Assembly: GCF_014762745.1 (NCBI RefSeq)
Contig: NZ_JABURJ010000135.1
Location: 1 to 64,000 of the forward strand
Length of the DNA stretch: 64,000 nucleotides
Direction: 5' to 3'
Source of the DNA: Kangiella sp.
Lineage (GTDB): Bacteria; Pseudomonadota; Gammaproteobacteria; Enterobacterales; Kangiellaceae
Positions 48,293-57,106 of this stretch are shown here, one piece after another. The translations under genes were made by a program, and so were the position numbers. The notes under the pieces were generated by a model. It saw only the letters and a list, made by a program, of their open reading frames with translations. It had not been told where the DNA came from and searched no databases. Within the stretch, counting starts at the first letter, position 1. Each line of letters starts with the position of its first letter.

Positions 48293-49375
48293 GTGTTAAA
48301 AGAGCTCCCTCAATCGCCGCAGTCGATCTGCATATTGCGCCTTTCAGCTATCGGCGATGTCTGTCATGCAGTCTCCACGGTGCAGGCCATCCAAAGGCAG
48401 TACCCCGAGGCCTTAATTACCTGGATCATTGGCAAGATCGAAGCGCAACTGTTAAAAAACTTGCCCGATGTTGAGTTTATTGTCTTCGACAAAAGCAAGG
48501 GCATGAAAGCATATTCTGAATTGCGTCAAGCGATGAAAGGTCGCCAGTACGACATTCTGTTACACATGCAACTAGCCTTCCGCGCCAATCTTGCCGCCTA
48601 TTTTATTCCCGCCAAAATCAAACTCGGCTTTGAAAAAAAGCGCAGCAAAGAACTTCATTCTCTGTTTGTGAATGAACATATTACTGATAGCAAAGGAATG
48701 CATGTTTTAGAAGGCTTTCGTGATTTTGCCCGTGCCATTGACGTGCCCGATAGTGAGCCCTTATGGAACATTCCGCTACCGCATGAAGTAGAATTGTGGG
48801 CCGACAATCAATTGCCACAAGAACCTTTCATGGTGATTTCCCCGGGGGCCAGCAAAGCGGAACGTAACTGGCTGGCTGCACGCTACGCCAAAGTGGCTGA
48901 TTATTGTCATGGTAAAGGTTTCAAAGTGGTCATGACCGGAGGGCCAAGCGCGATGGAACGTTCGCTCGGTGATAGCATCTTGAGCCATAGCAAAAGCCCA
49001 ATAATCGATCTAATCGGCCAAACCAACTTAAAACAATTATTGGCGGTGCTGAAAAAAGCACAGTTTGTTATAGCGCCTGACTCAGGGCCTGCACATATGG
49101 CGGTTACTCAGGGCACACCTGTTATTGGTCTGTATGCCCACAGCAATCCAAAGCGCACAGGCCCCTATCTCTATCTGAACTATGTTGCCGACGCCTATAC
49201 CCGCAATGCAACTTCGCAGCTTAACTGCAAGGCAGAAGAACTTCCCTGGGGCTATCGACTGAAAGGGGACAACCTGATGCAACAGATTAGTGTTGAACAG
49301 GTTACCCAGTTAATTGATCAGCTAATCAGAGAAACTCTAGATAAAAATGTTGTAGACCAGAATGGTCACCAGTAA
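48293..49375 (+). CDS. Glycosyltransferase family 9 (LPS heptosyltransferase)
   Basis: 360 residues from a GTG at 48293, which directly precedes the conserved ICILRLSAIGDVCHAVSTVQ region; a longer frame to 48194 runs through kdkA's 5' end and a TATACA -10-like box and is rejected. Also present are FMVISPGASKAERNWLAARY and the sugar-nucleotide site FVIAPDSGPAHMAVTQGTPV. The neighbouring kdkA suggests it is heptosyltransferase I (WaaC), but this is inference. Its 3' end overlaps the small membrane-protein gene on the other strand by 39 nt. Confidence 0.87.
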   Translation: MLKELPQSPQSICILRLSAIGDVCHAVSTVQAIQRQYPEALITWIIGKIEAQLLKNLPDVEFIVFDKSKGMKAYSELRQAMKGRQYDILLHMQLAFRANLAAYFIPAKIKLGFEKKRSKELHSLFVNEHITDSKGMHVLEGFRDFARAIDVPDSEPLWNIPLPHEVELWADNQLPQEPFMVISPGASKAERNWLAARYAKVADYCHGKGFKVVMTGGPSAMERSLGDSILSHSKSPIIDLIGQTNLKQLLAVLKKAQFVIAPDSGPAHMAVTQGTPVIGLYAHSNPKRTGPYLYLNYVADAYTRNATSQLNCKAEELPWGYRLKGDNLMQQISVEQVTQLIDQLIRETLDKNVVDQNGHQ

Positions 49376-49465
49376 GGCAGCAACTGCGCCCTGACAAACA
49401 TTTAAAAAGACATCTTCTGCGTCATACTCATGCTCATGTTTTGGCTTAACTATTTTAGGTTTCAT
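49337..49465 (-). CDS. Tiny single-pass membrane protein A (paralogue of 50431-50547)
   Basis: 42 residues, below the usual gene-calling size. A ribosome-binding site GGAG stands five bases before the ATG. The first 18 residues are charged (HEHEYDAED), followed by a single transmembrane helix (about 23-42). It aligns without gaps over 30 residues with the second tiny protein: HEYDAEDVFLNVC against HEFDVKDYVLDAC, then ALLV against VLLV. The shared Cys24, D15 and D18 stand out. Function not known; it lies downstream of the membrane-anchored winged-helix regulator. Confidence 0.7.
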   Translation of the reverse strand: MKPKIVKPKHEHEYDAEDVFLNVCQGAVAALLVTILVYNIFI

Positions 49466-49663
49466 GGATTCTCCTTGCTTGCGCTGTTTTCCAATGAGCT
49501 TTCAGTATTCAATAAAATTGCTCTAAAGTCCTGTTCAGCTTCTGAGCTTTTAAAGCTATTCAGAAGCAATGACTTAGATCAAGTCGCATATGCTTCATCA
49601 GACATTCTTAAGAGTTTCTTAAGACAAATGACGCAAAAGTAGTTCAGGTATTACAGCCAGCTG

Positions 49664-50326
49664 TCATAGATATACGATAAAAATGGTCTGCAACAAGAGG
49701 ATGGATAATAAAATGAAAAGCACCAGCTTTAATTTTTTATGCTGAGAAACCGCCTCCTGATGATAGCCATCATTTTTTTTAGCGACGAATATTTGCAGGT
49801 TAACGGGCTTTAACTCAGAAGCAGTCGCCAGACGTTTTGCATCCTTGGTCATTTCACTTTTGTGCGCTGTGTTAAAAGCATAACCATTGGCACTGATTTC
49901 AGTCGTCAGCTGCCTGTCATCATGACGTCGGCCATAGGTAGGTTCGGATTGATGACCGCCATTGATATGGCCCTTAGCCTTAACCTTATCGTGCAGTACC
50001 CTGTAAACCGGATTAAGGCACAGCATATAACCCTGGCGTGTAATGGTTTTCAATTGTGGGCTACGATGCTCTTCAACCTGTCGAAATGTTTTACGCAGTT
50101 TTGAAATGCTACAGTAAATGGCATCGTCCGTGATGGAAACGCCATGCCACACTTCGCCAAGCAAGTCATCCTTTGAAACCAGCTCCTCCGCATGGTCGTA
50201 CAGGCAGACTAATACTTGCATCACCCTGGGTTCCAGCTCAAAAGTTTGCTCATCGATCATAAGCCTGTTGAGGGCAGGATCGACCTGCCAGTCAACAAGA
50301 TTAAAGCATCGCGAAGTGTGTGGCAC
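49664..50326 (-). CDS. Membrane-anchored winged-helix regulator without periplasmic domain
   Basis: 220 residues. An OmpR/CadC-type DNA-binding domain (about 8-105) has FELEPRVMQVLVCLYDHAEE, SITDDAIYCSISKLRKTF and TITRQGYMLCL. A polar linker (about 110-195) leads to one C-terminal transmembrane helix (about 200-220, LVLFILLSILLLQTIFIVYL) that ends the protein. CadC/ToxR relatives usually carry a 200-residue or longer periplasmic sensor; here none is left. The stop codon is clean, so this looks natural. It may need a membrane partner; the two flanking tiny membrane proteins are candidates. Confidence 0.8.
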   Translation of the reverse strand: MPHTSRCFNLVDWQVDPALNRLMIDEQTFELEPRVMQVLVCLYDHAEELVSKDDLLGEVWHGVSITDDAIYCSISKLRKTFRQVEEHRSPQLKTITRQGYMLCLNPVYRVLHDKVKAKGHINGGHQSEPTYGRRHDDRQLTTEISANGYAFNTAHKSEMTKDAKRLATASELKPVNLQIFVAKKNDGYHQEAVSQHKKLKLVLFILLSILLLQTIFIVYL

Positions 50327-50430
50327 AGCCAGTTCCTTGTCTTTCGACGGGCAAATAAAGTGTCAGATGTTCGTAACTCGGGACTTCGAATCCTTAGACC
50401 ACTAAAGCAACTAGAAGTTACCGTAACATA

Positions 50431-50547
50431 TTAAATTATACTGAAAATAATCATCCCTACCAGTAAAACCGCAATGACTGCCCAGCAGGCATCCAATACA
50501 TAATCTTTAACATCAAACTCATGTGTTTTTTGGGTTTTAGTGTTCAT
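50431..50547 (-). CDS. Tiny single-pass membrane protein B (paralogue of 49337-49465)
   Basis: 38 residues from the ATG at 50547, which has AGGAG seven bases upstream; an in-frame ATG at 50553 is too close to that site. A short polar head (NTKTQKTHEFDVKDY) precedes one transmembrane helix (about 17-38) with Cys21 and Trp22. It shares the HE[YF]D-x2-D-x2-L-x2-C pattern and the helix with the tiny protein downstream of the regulator. It lies 104 nt upstream of that regulator gene, on the same strand. Confidence 0.7.
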   Translation of the reverse strand: MNTKTQKTHEFDVKDYVLDACWAVIAVLLVGMIIFSII

Positions 50548-50766
50548 ATCCATACTCCTTTTCAGTGACTAAACAATTTTCTTGTTTCTACTTATCAGAC
50601 ACGAAAAAGAACGATACCGTTGTTAGTAAATGTAACCAGACATTTCCACGATCAAATAACTGTACCATTTTTGGGAAAGTGCAAAGAATGTATGCCAAAT
50701 TATGTTTCCAGACACACATCTGAATAGATTTTCGGACATACTTTTTGTTGCAGGAAGGTTTTATGA

Positions 50767-52362
50767 TCAAAAACTGGTGGTTGCAGTAATACTGAAATCC
50801 CAATCATTGAGATAATCAGAATTAACCGGCCTGGCAAAATTTATGTTGACCAGATTACGCCCACTGGAACGTGAAAAGAATAATCGTATACCCAGGCCTA
50901 CTGACGCCAGCGTCCCCTCCTCCTGATTGGGATAGAGGGTGTCACCCTTTGCCCGACCAATGTCGGTAAAAGCTGCAAAGCCGACATCGACCAATTTAAA
51001 CAAATTAATCCCCGGGTAATACCGCTTCTCCAGATTAATCAGATAGGCCTGATCGCCATGCTGATATTGCAATGGATAACCGCGTAAACCGGACTCGCCC
51101 CCAATCGAGATAGGCCTGTCAATAAAAGGATTCTCTGCTCCCCAGAATTGCAGCTTGCCGTACCATATTCGAGTGCTCGATGCGTTATGAAAATATTCAT
51201 AGCCTAGTGAATAATAATAGGTTGGAGTCAGGCCATTTTCCGGCTCAACGCCTTCGCTTGTAAGCCAGGTGGTATAAAGATGCTCCTCATTAATTTGATT
51301 GGTATAGCGTGAATACCAGTTCCAGTGTACAGCCTTCTGGTATTTACTGTTGCCGATATTGACTCCCACTCTGAGATTATGGCGCCAGCCGAGCTGAACA
51401 TCCTCTACCCGGCCAATCAAATACAGGTTGCGGGTTTTGATAAAATTATCTTCTATATAATCAACCCCAAACCAAGGGTAGCTAAAGTTTCGTTCCTCCG
51501 GTAGCCCAATCGTTAATGGCCCTTCCATAAAGCTATCTTTTCGCTGAGTATATCCAAACTGAAAACGGACTGTCCGATCGTTCACCAGCCCTTCAGATAT
51601 CCCATAAGCCCCCTCAAAGTGGTCGATCTTATGTTCAAATACATTAACCTCTTCATCGTTACTGTAGATGGTGTCATCCCGACGCTCGGTATTGACGTAA
51701 AAATCAGCTCCCCATTCGTCGTCCAGTGTGTAGAAAGGCTTGCTTAATCCTAAGGAATATTGTTCTCCATCAGAAGTATCAGACAAAACCAGCGAAGCCT
51801 GAACATGGTGTTCTGTAGAAACCTGGGAAGCCAGCACCAGCGAGTAGCCGCTACGTTGCTGCTCTTTAAAATATAGCATGGTGGCCCTAAGCCCATGCCC
51901 CAACAAATTATCGTCTTCTATACCATAGGAATATTCGGTAATCCCTCCCTTACGACTGACATCCACCTTTGGTACCAGCGTCCAGTTTTCCCAAGTGTTT
52001 ACATCAATAATGATTCCATCGCCGCTATCCGACTCTTTCCAGGTCACTCTGGCATCGCGCAGAAATGATTTCGCCCTCAAAATTCTTTCTGCTTCATCTA
52101 TGCTTCGCAGAGTAATGCTATCGCCTTTCTTGAAAGGTAATAATCGACTGATGACATAGGGGTAGGTGTCAATGTGTAGTTTGTCGGCAGTTTCATACAA
52201 CCAGCCTGTACGCTCTTTTTCACTAAAAATTGGATTGACGACAATATTAATTTCTTCAATTTTGACTTTGTCTTCAGCCCATACAGCAGCACCATACATC
52301 GTTAGCATTGCTACCAACAACAGCGCCTTTGTAAATAGTAAAACTGCCTTACAAGCCTTCAA
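50767..52362 (-). CDS. Omp85/BamA-like outer membrane protein
   Basis: 531 residues. Signal peptide (about 10-30, ending AVWAED), a POTRA-like N-terminal domain (about 33-125, with LPFKKGDSITLRSIDEAERI) and a 16-strand-type beta barrel ending in TTSF, the C-terminal Phe signature of barrel proteins. SIGGESGLRGYPLQYQHG carries the RGY/F lid-lock motif of the Omp85 family. With one POTRA domain it is shorter than BamA or TamA and may be a two-partner or D15-like exporter. No substrate gene is adjacent. Confidence 0.82.
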   Translation of the reverse strand: MKACKAVLLFTKALLLVAMLTMYGAAVWAEDKVKIEEINIVVNPIFSEKERTGWLYETADKLHIDTYPYVISRLLPFKKGDSITLRSIDEAERILRAKSFLRDARVTWKESDSGDGIIIDVNTWENWTLVPKVDVSRKGGITEYSYGIEDDNLLGHGLRATMLYFKEQQRSGYSLVLASQVSTEHHVQASLVLSDTSDGEQYSLGLSKPFYTLDDEWGADFYVNTERRDDTIYSNDEEVNVFEHKIDHFEGAYGISEGLVNDRTVRFQFGYTQRKDSFMEGPLTIGLPEERNFSYPWFGVDYIEDNFIKTRNLYLIGRVEDVQLGWRHNLRVGVNIGNSKYQKAVHWNWYSRYTNQINEEHLYTTWLTSEGVEPENGLTPTYYYSLGYEYFHNASSTRIWYGKLQFWGAENPFIDRPISIGGESGLRGYPLQYQHGDQAYLINLEKRYYPGINLFKLVDVGFAAFTDIGRAKGDTLYPNQEEGTLASVGLGIRLFFSRSSGRNLVNINFARPVNSDYLNDWDFSITATTSF

Positions 52363-52503
52363 TACACATCCCTTAGCTATTTTATTATGACCAAATTCTC
52401 GCCTTTGATTTCCATCATAAAACGACTTTCGACAGAAGTCATGCGTTGAATTTATTTACAGTTTTCATAGAGTTAGCAATGCAAATCTGACTATCTATAA
52501 CTG

Positions 52504-52532
52504 TTGACAAAGTATAAGTCATTAACTAGCAT
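52504..52532 (+). promoter_or_regulatory. Sigma-70 promoter of the three-gene operon
   Basis: A perfect -35 TTGACA (52504-52509), 17-nt spacer, and a -10 TAGCAT (52527-52532, 4 of 6 matches). It lies in the 290-nt gap before the first gene, giving a leader of about 115 nt. The remainder of the gap shows no gene. Confidence 0.5.
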
Positions 52533-52652
52533 CACTCGCAAATGGAATTTTAAATGGTTACACCAATACAGAAAGGACACAAGTCTCATGATGAGCAAGT
52601 GGCTTTCTGTACATAGTTTTACTAACCAAAACCAAAGACAAGGAGAAATTTT

Positions 52653-53432
52653 ATGTCTGGAAGCAATGAAGCCGTTGAATTGGCAACCCACCTACCCGAA
52701 ATCGGTTTTCCCGAATTCACCACCAAACTGGTAAGCGATGTTTTTGACTCATTAATCGCATCCAACTTACGTCAAACCGAAGCCTATGTTGAACTGTTGA
52801 AAGAAACAGGAAAGTCGTTGCAGGCATTCATCAATGATACCAAGGATGATATTGATGGGAATATGCTATTACAGTTCTTATCTAAAGTTGTAGGCGCTGA
52901 TAAGGATGGTAATCCAAAGGTAAGACCGGGAGCTACCTTAGCAAAAGCTGATGCAGACCTAATCGGTGAAGCAGTCAAAATTGATGACGATGCCTTTAAA
53001 GATAACGGTAAAAACCTTCCCACTGGTGCCTTGGACGAAGATAAGTTCAACACCATACTTGATGCTGTTGCCAATCGCCTTGCTGCTGATAAATATACCC
53101 TGCTCAAAGAAATGGTTAAGCAAGGTTTGCTTCGCTTAGTCATCGAACAAGGTGAAATTGAAACACGCCTGACCTTTAACACTTACGGTTCATCCTATCT
53201 ACAAAATCGCTCTACCGATTACAACCGCAAGAACTTTAACTTCCGAGCTAAAGCCAAAACTGGTGGTCTATTATCAGGATGGGTTAAAGCCTCTGCTTCA
53301 ACATCCTATAACAGCGTTAAAGTTTCAACCGCAACTAAGACCGACATTGACCGCTCAAGCAGCAGCGTACAAATCTATGGTCGTGTCCATCTGAACTTTA
53401 AAACTGATTACCTACCATTAGATCAAGACTAA
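52653..53432 (+). CDS. Unrecognised protein, operon gene 1 (paralogue of gene 2)
   Basis: 259 residues, no signal peptide or membrane segment. A helical N-terminus (about 18-60, FPEFTTKLVSDVFDSLIASN) precedes a charged middle and a beta-rich C-terminus. Residues about 160-178 (VIEQGEIETRLTFNTYGS) and the end (VQIYGRVHLNFKTD) match gene 2 at the same positions. Between them lies a Ser/Thr-rich stretch (SASTSYNSVKVSTATKTD). AGGAG precedes the ATG. The family is not recognised; a cytoplasmic structural or assembly role is possible but unproven. Confidence 0.8.
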   Translation: MSGSNEAVELATHLPEIGFPEFTTKLVSDVFDSLIASNLRQTEAYVELLKETGKSLQAFINDTKDDIDGNMLLQFLSKVVGADKDGNPKVRPGATLAKADADLIGEAVKIDDDAFKDNGKNLPTGALDEDKFNTILDAVANRLAADKYTLLKEMVKQGLLRLVIEQGEIETRLTFNTYGSSYLQNRSTDYNRKNFNFRAKAKTGGLLSGWVKASASTSYNSVKVSTATKTDIDRSSSSVQIYGRVHLNFKTDYLPLDQD

Positions 53433-53445
53433 GCGGGAGAGCATT

Positions 53446-54300
53446 ATGTCAGAAGAAATTTTGACGCCCGCTGATATGGGCTTCGCCGAATTTGTGGCGA
53501 AGCTCATCTCTGAAGTATTCGACGCCGTCGTCACTTCACAAGCGGAGCAACAGGAAAAATTACTGGAAATTAAAGAGCTTGTTAGTCAGCCTGAAGGTTT
53601 GTTTATCGACAATTTATTACAGGACGATACCTTCCTCGAACAAATTGATCGCCTGCTAAGCTCTTATTTTCCAACTACCAGTGATAACAGCAGGCACGCT
53701 ATTTTCGAAGGTGCTCCCTATAAAGTAAAAAAGGGTAGTAGCCCTGAGTCACCCGCTATTCTGGAACAGCTTGGACTGGATCTTACTGATACTGATTCTG
53801 CCAAAAAGGGAAGTTTTACCGAACTTGATGTTTTAGAAATTTATCGTGCTGCGGCAAGACCATTTGCTCAGCAAAAACGTCAGGCCATGATCAATGCTAT
53901 CGAACATGGTTTTTCTAACATCATCGTCGACAGCGGTAAAATCAATGCCAAGTTCACATTCAATACTTCAGTAGAGCGCGAAGACTCAGAAGAAGAAGCA
54001 GCACCTGCAAACGGCGGGGCAGAAAAACCTAAGCCCAAGCCGAAAGCGAAAAAAGCGGTGCTCGATAAACGCATTAAGCTCAAAGATTCCATTCGCAAGT
54101 CGGTCATTGATACAAAAACAATCAGTGCACGTAGCCGTATACTGTCTAATCCAACCATAAAGGCGGGTATACTTAAACCCAAACTTACGGAAGATATAAA
54201 AGTTGCCATCAAGCCTGCCAACAATCGCGATCCTCAGGCCTCAACCACCACTGCTAATATCTACAGTGAAATTGAGCTAAACTTTAAGTCAATCAGGTAG
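53446..54300 (+). CDS. Unrecognised protein, operon gene 2 (paralogue of gene 1)
   Basis: 284 residues, no signal or membrane segment. The N-terminus MGFAEFVAKLISEVFDAVVT matches IGFPEFTTKLVSDVFDSLIA of gene 1. At residues about 158-176 IIVDSGKINAKFTFNTS corresponds to VIEQGEIETRLTFNTYG, and the C-terminus IYSEIELNFKS to IYGRVHLNFKT. A Lys/Pro-rich linker (KPKPKPKAKKAVLDKRIK) is specific to this copy. The gene starts 13 nt after gene 1. Function not recognised. Confidence 0.8.
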   Translation: MSEEILTPADMGFAEFVAKLISEVFDAVVTSQAEQQEKLLEIKELVSQPEGLFIDNLLQDDTFLEQIDRLLSSYFPTTSDNSRHAIFEGAPYKVKKGSSPESPAILEQLGLDLTDTDSAKKGSFTELDVLEIYRAAARPFAQQKRQAMINAIEHGFSNIIVDSGKINAKFTFNTSVEREDSEEEAAPANGGAEKPKPKPKAKKAVLDKRIKLKDSIRKSVIDTKTISARSRILSNPTIKAGILKPKLTEDIKVAIKPANNRDPQASTTTANIYSEIELNFKSIR

Positions 54301-54305
54301 TCGTT

Positions 54306-55001
54306 ATGCCCAGTGTTGATTTAGAAGATATGGTTCATCTGGTACACGGCGAGCTCACAACGGCTTTAGCCAGCACCAGTACCTACTACGACGCGCCTAT
54401 GGTGGAGATTTCATCCATCAAGGTGCGTATGGGTCAGTTCCCAAGTTCGCAGGAACAGACTAACCTGCAACTGGATACCGAGCGTTATCCGCTCGCTCAG
54501 GATGGCTGGCAACTGGAAGTTACTTATGATGCCAAGAAAAAGTCTAACCAGAAAGCTCTCGAACAGCTCACTCAGTCTGGAACACCGAGCATCATCGCTT
54601 ACGACTACCTATCCAAGCTGCCCATCCGTTATCTTAACTCTTCCGATACCAAGCTCATTCAGGCTCTGGCAAAGTCAGGTATCGAGTCACTTGCCGATCT
54701 GGTAGAGCTGCCTGCGCAGCAACTCTTGCAAGTAAAGGGTGTTCCAGCTGCAACTTTACGTAGTACTCAGGCGGCAGCACGACTTGCACTGACTGATCCT
54801 AATCTTTTTATTCCTGATGATATTCTTGAACAATCTCTAGGCAAGTTTCTGGATGGCTTCCGTCTCCTAAGTGAGCAAGATTATAGCTACTATGACTGGA
54901 ATACCCTTGAAGTGATTTATGAGTGGCTACAGCAGCTTGAACTTTGCCTTAGCCCACAGTTAATTCGTGTGCTTACTTTCGAAAAGCTTCTTGAAGAATG
55001 A
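54306..55001 (+). CDS. Unrecognised protein with helix-hairpin-helix, operon gene 3
   Basis: 231 residues, predicted cytoplasmic. N-terminus LEDMVHLVHGELTTALAST is again an amphipathic helix, followed by a strand segment VEISSIKVRMGQ reminiscent of the beta motif in genes 1 and 2, so the three may share a fold. Residues about 117-162 (LAKSGIESLADLVELPAQQL, VKGVPAATLRSTQAAARL) are a helix-hairpin-helix unit like those in DUF4332 and DNA-binding proteins. It lies 5 nt after gene 2. Function not recognised. Confidence 0.78.
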   Translation: MPSVDLEDMVHLVHGELTTALASTSTYYDAPMVEISSIKVRMGQFPSSQEQTNLQLDTERYPLAQDGWQLEVTYDAKKKSNQKALEQLTQSGTPSIIAYDYLSKLPIRYLNSSDTKLIQALAKSGIESLADLVELPAQQLLQVKGVPAATLRSTQAAARLALTDPNLFIPDDILEQSLGKFLDGFRLLSEQDYSYYDWNTLEVIYEWLQQLELCLSPQLIRVLTFEKLLEE

Positions 55002-55097
55002 TCAACGCCTAATTTTCTGTATTGGCTTTCTGTCTTTGCTTTCTTACCCCGCTTTTATGTATGCTAATTGTAAGATATAAAATAGCTGGAATGCATA

Positions 55098-56996
55098 GTG
55101 CTGCCATTACTGAAAATTCTTCTGATTGAAGACGACAAACCCATTCTCTCTGAATTAACTCATAACCTGTCAAAAACCATTGATAACTTTGAGCGTACCG
55201 ATGTAACCCTGGAGGTCATTGAGTGCGACACGCTTGCAAAAGGCCTCGACTATATTCGTGACGATGGTGACATCCAGGCAGTTATTGTTAGCTGGCAGAT
55301 TCGTGAGAACGCCATTGCTAATCGCTATGCCCAGTTCATTGACGAGTTAAAATCTATCCGTCTGGAATTGCCGGTTTACGTATTAGGTGATGATAGCAAA
55401 GGGCTCGATATCGTTAATGAATCAGAATATATCGAATCCTTCTTTTTCAAGGATGATGTCCTATCCGATCCCGAGTCCATCCTCGGTTATATCATCAATG
55501 ATTTTGACGATCGCTGTGAAACGCCTTTCTGGACAGCCTATAAACGCTATGTAGCCGAATCTAATGATTCCTGGCACACACCAGGGCACAGTGGCGGAGC
55601 CAGTTTTAGAAACTCACCCTACATCCGCGACTTTTATCAGTTTTATGGCCGCAATGTTTTTGTCGGTGACCTTTCCGTTTCGGTAGACTCCTTGGGCTCA
55701 CTGTCCGATAGCACCAATTATATCGGTCGCGCCCAACAGGCTGCGGCAACAACCTTTGAAGTTAAACGCACCTATTTCGTCACCAATGGTTCATCCACCT
55801 CGAACAAAATCATTCTGCAGACGCTGCTGCGCAAAGGTGACAAGGTCATTATCGATCGCAACTGCCATAAGTCTGTGCATTACGGAATTTTACAATCTGG
55901 CAGTATGCCGATTTATCTGTCCAGTATCCTCAATCCGAAATACGGCATTTTTGCACCGCCTTCGCTGGCTGACATGAAGCTGGCGATTAAGCAAAACCCC
56001 GATGCCAAACTATTGGTGTTGACCGGCTGCACGTATGATGGTCTGTTAAGTGATTTAAAGCAGGTCGTAGATTTAGCCCATGCCCATAACGTCAAAGTCT
56101 TTATTGATGAGGCCTGGTTTGCTTATTCATTGTTCCACCCACAGTTTCGCTATTACTCAGCGATTAACGCAGGGGCAGACTATGTCACCCACTCTGCGCA
56201 CAAAGTAGTGTCGGCTTTCTCACAGGCTTCCTATATTCATATCAACGATCCGGACTTTGATGAAGATTTTTTCCGCGAAATTTTCAGCATCTACGCCAGC
56301 ACCTCACCTAAATATCAGCTAATTGCCTCGCTTGATGTGTGCCATAAACAGCTAGAGATGGAAGGTTATAAGATCTTAAATTCGCTACTCAATCATGTCG
56401 CAGAATTCAAACAACAGATGGCCACTTTAAATAAAATCAAAGTGCTCGATGGCAAAGACTTCAAACATATTTTTCCACATTTTGAATCGGATAATATGGG
56501 GCATGATCCTTTAAAGATCCTGATCGACATCAGCGAACTGCCTTACTCACACAAAGACATTCATAAATACCTATTGGATGAAGTTGGGCTGGAGATCGAA
56601 AAATACACCCACAGCACCATTCTTGTGTTATTAACACTAGGCGGCACACGCTCGAAAATTATCCGCCTCTACAATGCACTGAAAAAACTAGACAGCGGCC
56701 GCGTCAAACTCACCACCTCAAGCCGTCGCTCCAAAATACCGGACAACCTGCCACCTATCGAACTGGCCTGTCTGCCTAACGAAGCCTTCTTTGGCGCTCG
56801 TGAATGCATCCCAATTTCAGAAACTGAAAATCGCATCTGCGCTGGATTAGTCACGCCCTATCCACCAGGCATACCCTTGCTAGTCCCCGGCCAGATCATC
56901 AGACGCCAACAACTGGATTACCTGGCAGCACTGACCAATCAGAACCTAACCATTCAGGGCAGTTTTGATGGCGAGATTTATGTTCTGAAAGAGTAA
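55098..56996 (+). CDS. Orn/Lys/Arg decarboxylase family with degenerate receiver-like N-terminus
   Basis: 632 residues, GTG start. The PLP domain has the family motifs WHTPGHSGGASF, DEAWFAYSLFHP and the Schiff-base Lys369 in THSAHKVVSAFSQAS; the C-terminal domain ends with PYPPGIPLLVPGQII. The N-terminal 130 residues resemble a receiver (LKILLIEDDKPILSEL), but the phosphoacceptor position reads AVIVSWQI, so it is a pseudo-receiver like the wing domain of inducible decarboxylases. The substrate (Lys, Arg or Orn) cannot be told, and no antiporter gene adjoins. It lies 96 nt after the three-gene operon. Confidence 0.88.
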   Translation: MLPLLKILLIEDDKPILSELTHNLSKTIDNFERTDVTLEVIECDTLAKGLDYIRDDGDIQAVIVSWQIRENAIANRYAQFIDELKSIRLELPVYVLGDDSKGLDIVNESEYIESFFFKDDVLSDPESILGYIINDFDDRCETPFWTAYKRYVAESNDSWHTPGHSGGASFRNSPYIRDFYQFYGRNVFVGDLSVSVDSLGSLSDSTNYIGRAQQAAATTFEVKRTYFVTNGSSTSNKIILQTLLRKGDKVIIDRNCHKSVHYGILQSGSMPIYLSSILNPKYGIFAPPSLADMKLAIKQNPDAKLLVLTGCTYDGLLSDLKQVVDLAHAHNVKVFIDEAWFAYSLFHPQFRYYSAINAGADYVTHSAHKVVSAFSQASYIHINDPDFDEDFFREIFSIYASTSPKYQLIASLDVCHKQLEMEGYKILNSLLNHVAEFKQQMATLNKIKVLDGKDFKHIFPHFESDNMGHDPLKILIDISELPYSHKDIHKYLLDEVGLEIEKYTHSTILVLLTLGGTRSKIIRLYNALKKLDSGRVKLTTSSRRSKIPDNLPPIELACLPNEAFFGARECIPISETENRICAGLVTPYPPGIPLLVPGQIIRRQQLDYLAALTNQNLTIQGSFDGEIYVLKE

Positions 56997-57106
56997 CGAC
57001 TATATAAGCAATATTTGCGAGTATGAGTAACGCTTTGCTCTAAGGTGTGGCAGAATCTTGGCGGGACTTTCCCATGTCCTGAGTCTTACCAAGCGCATTC
57101 TATGAG

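Noticed and set aside
49430-49642. Plus-strand frame of 70 codons over the tiny membrane-protein gene
   Set aside because: Antisense to a frame with a good ribosome-binding site and a paralogue; this frame has no signal, no ribosome-binding site and no recognisable domain.
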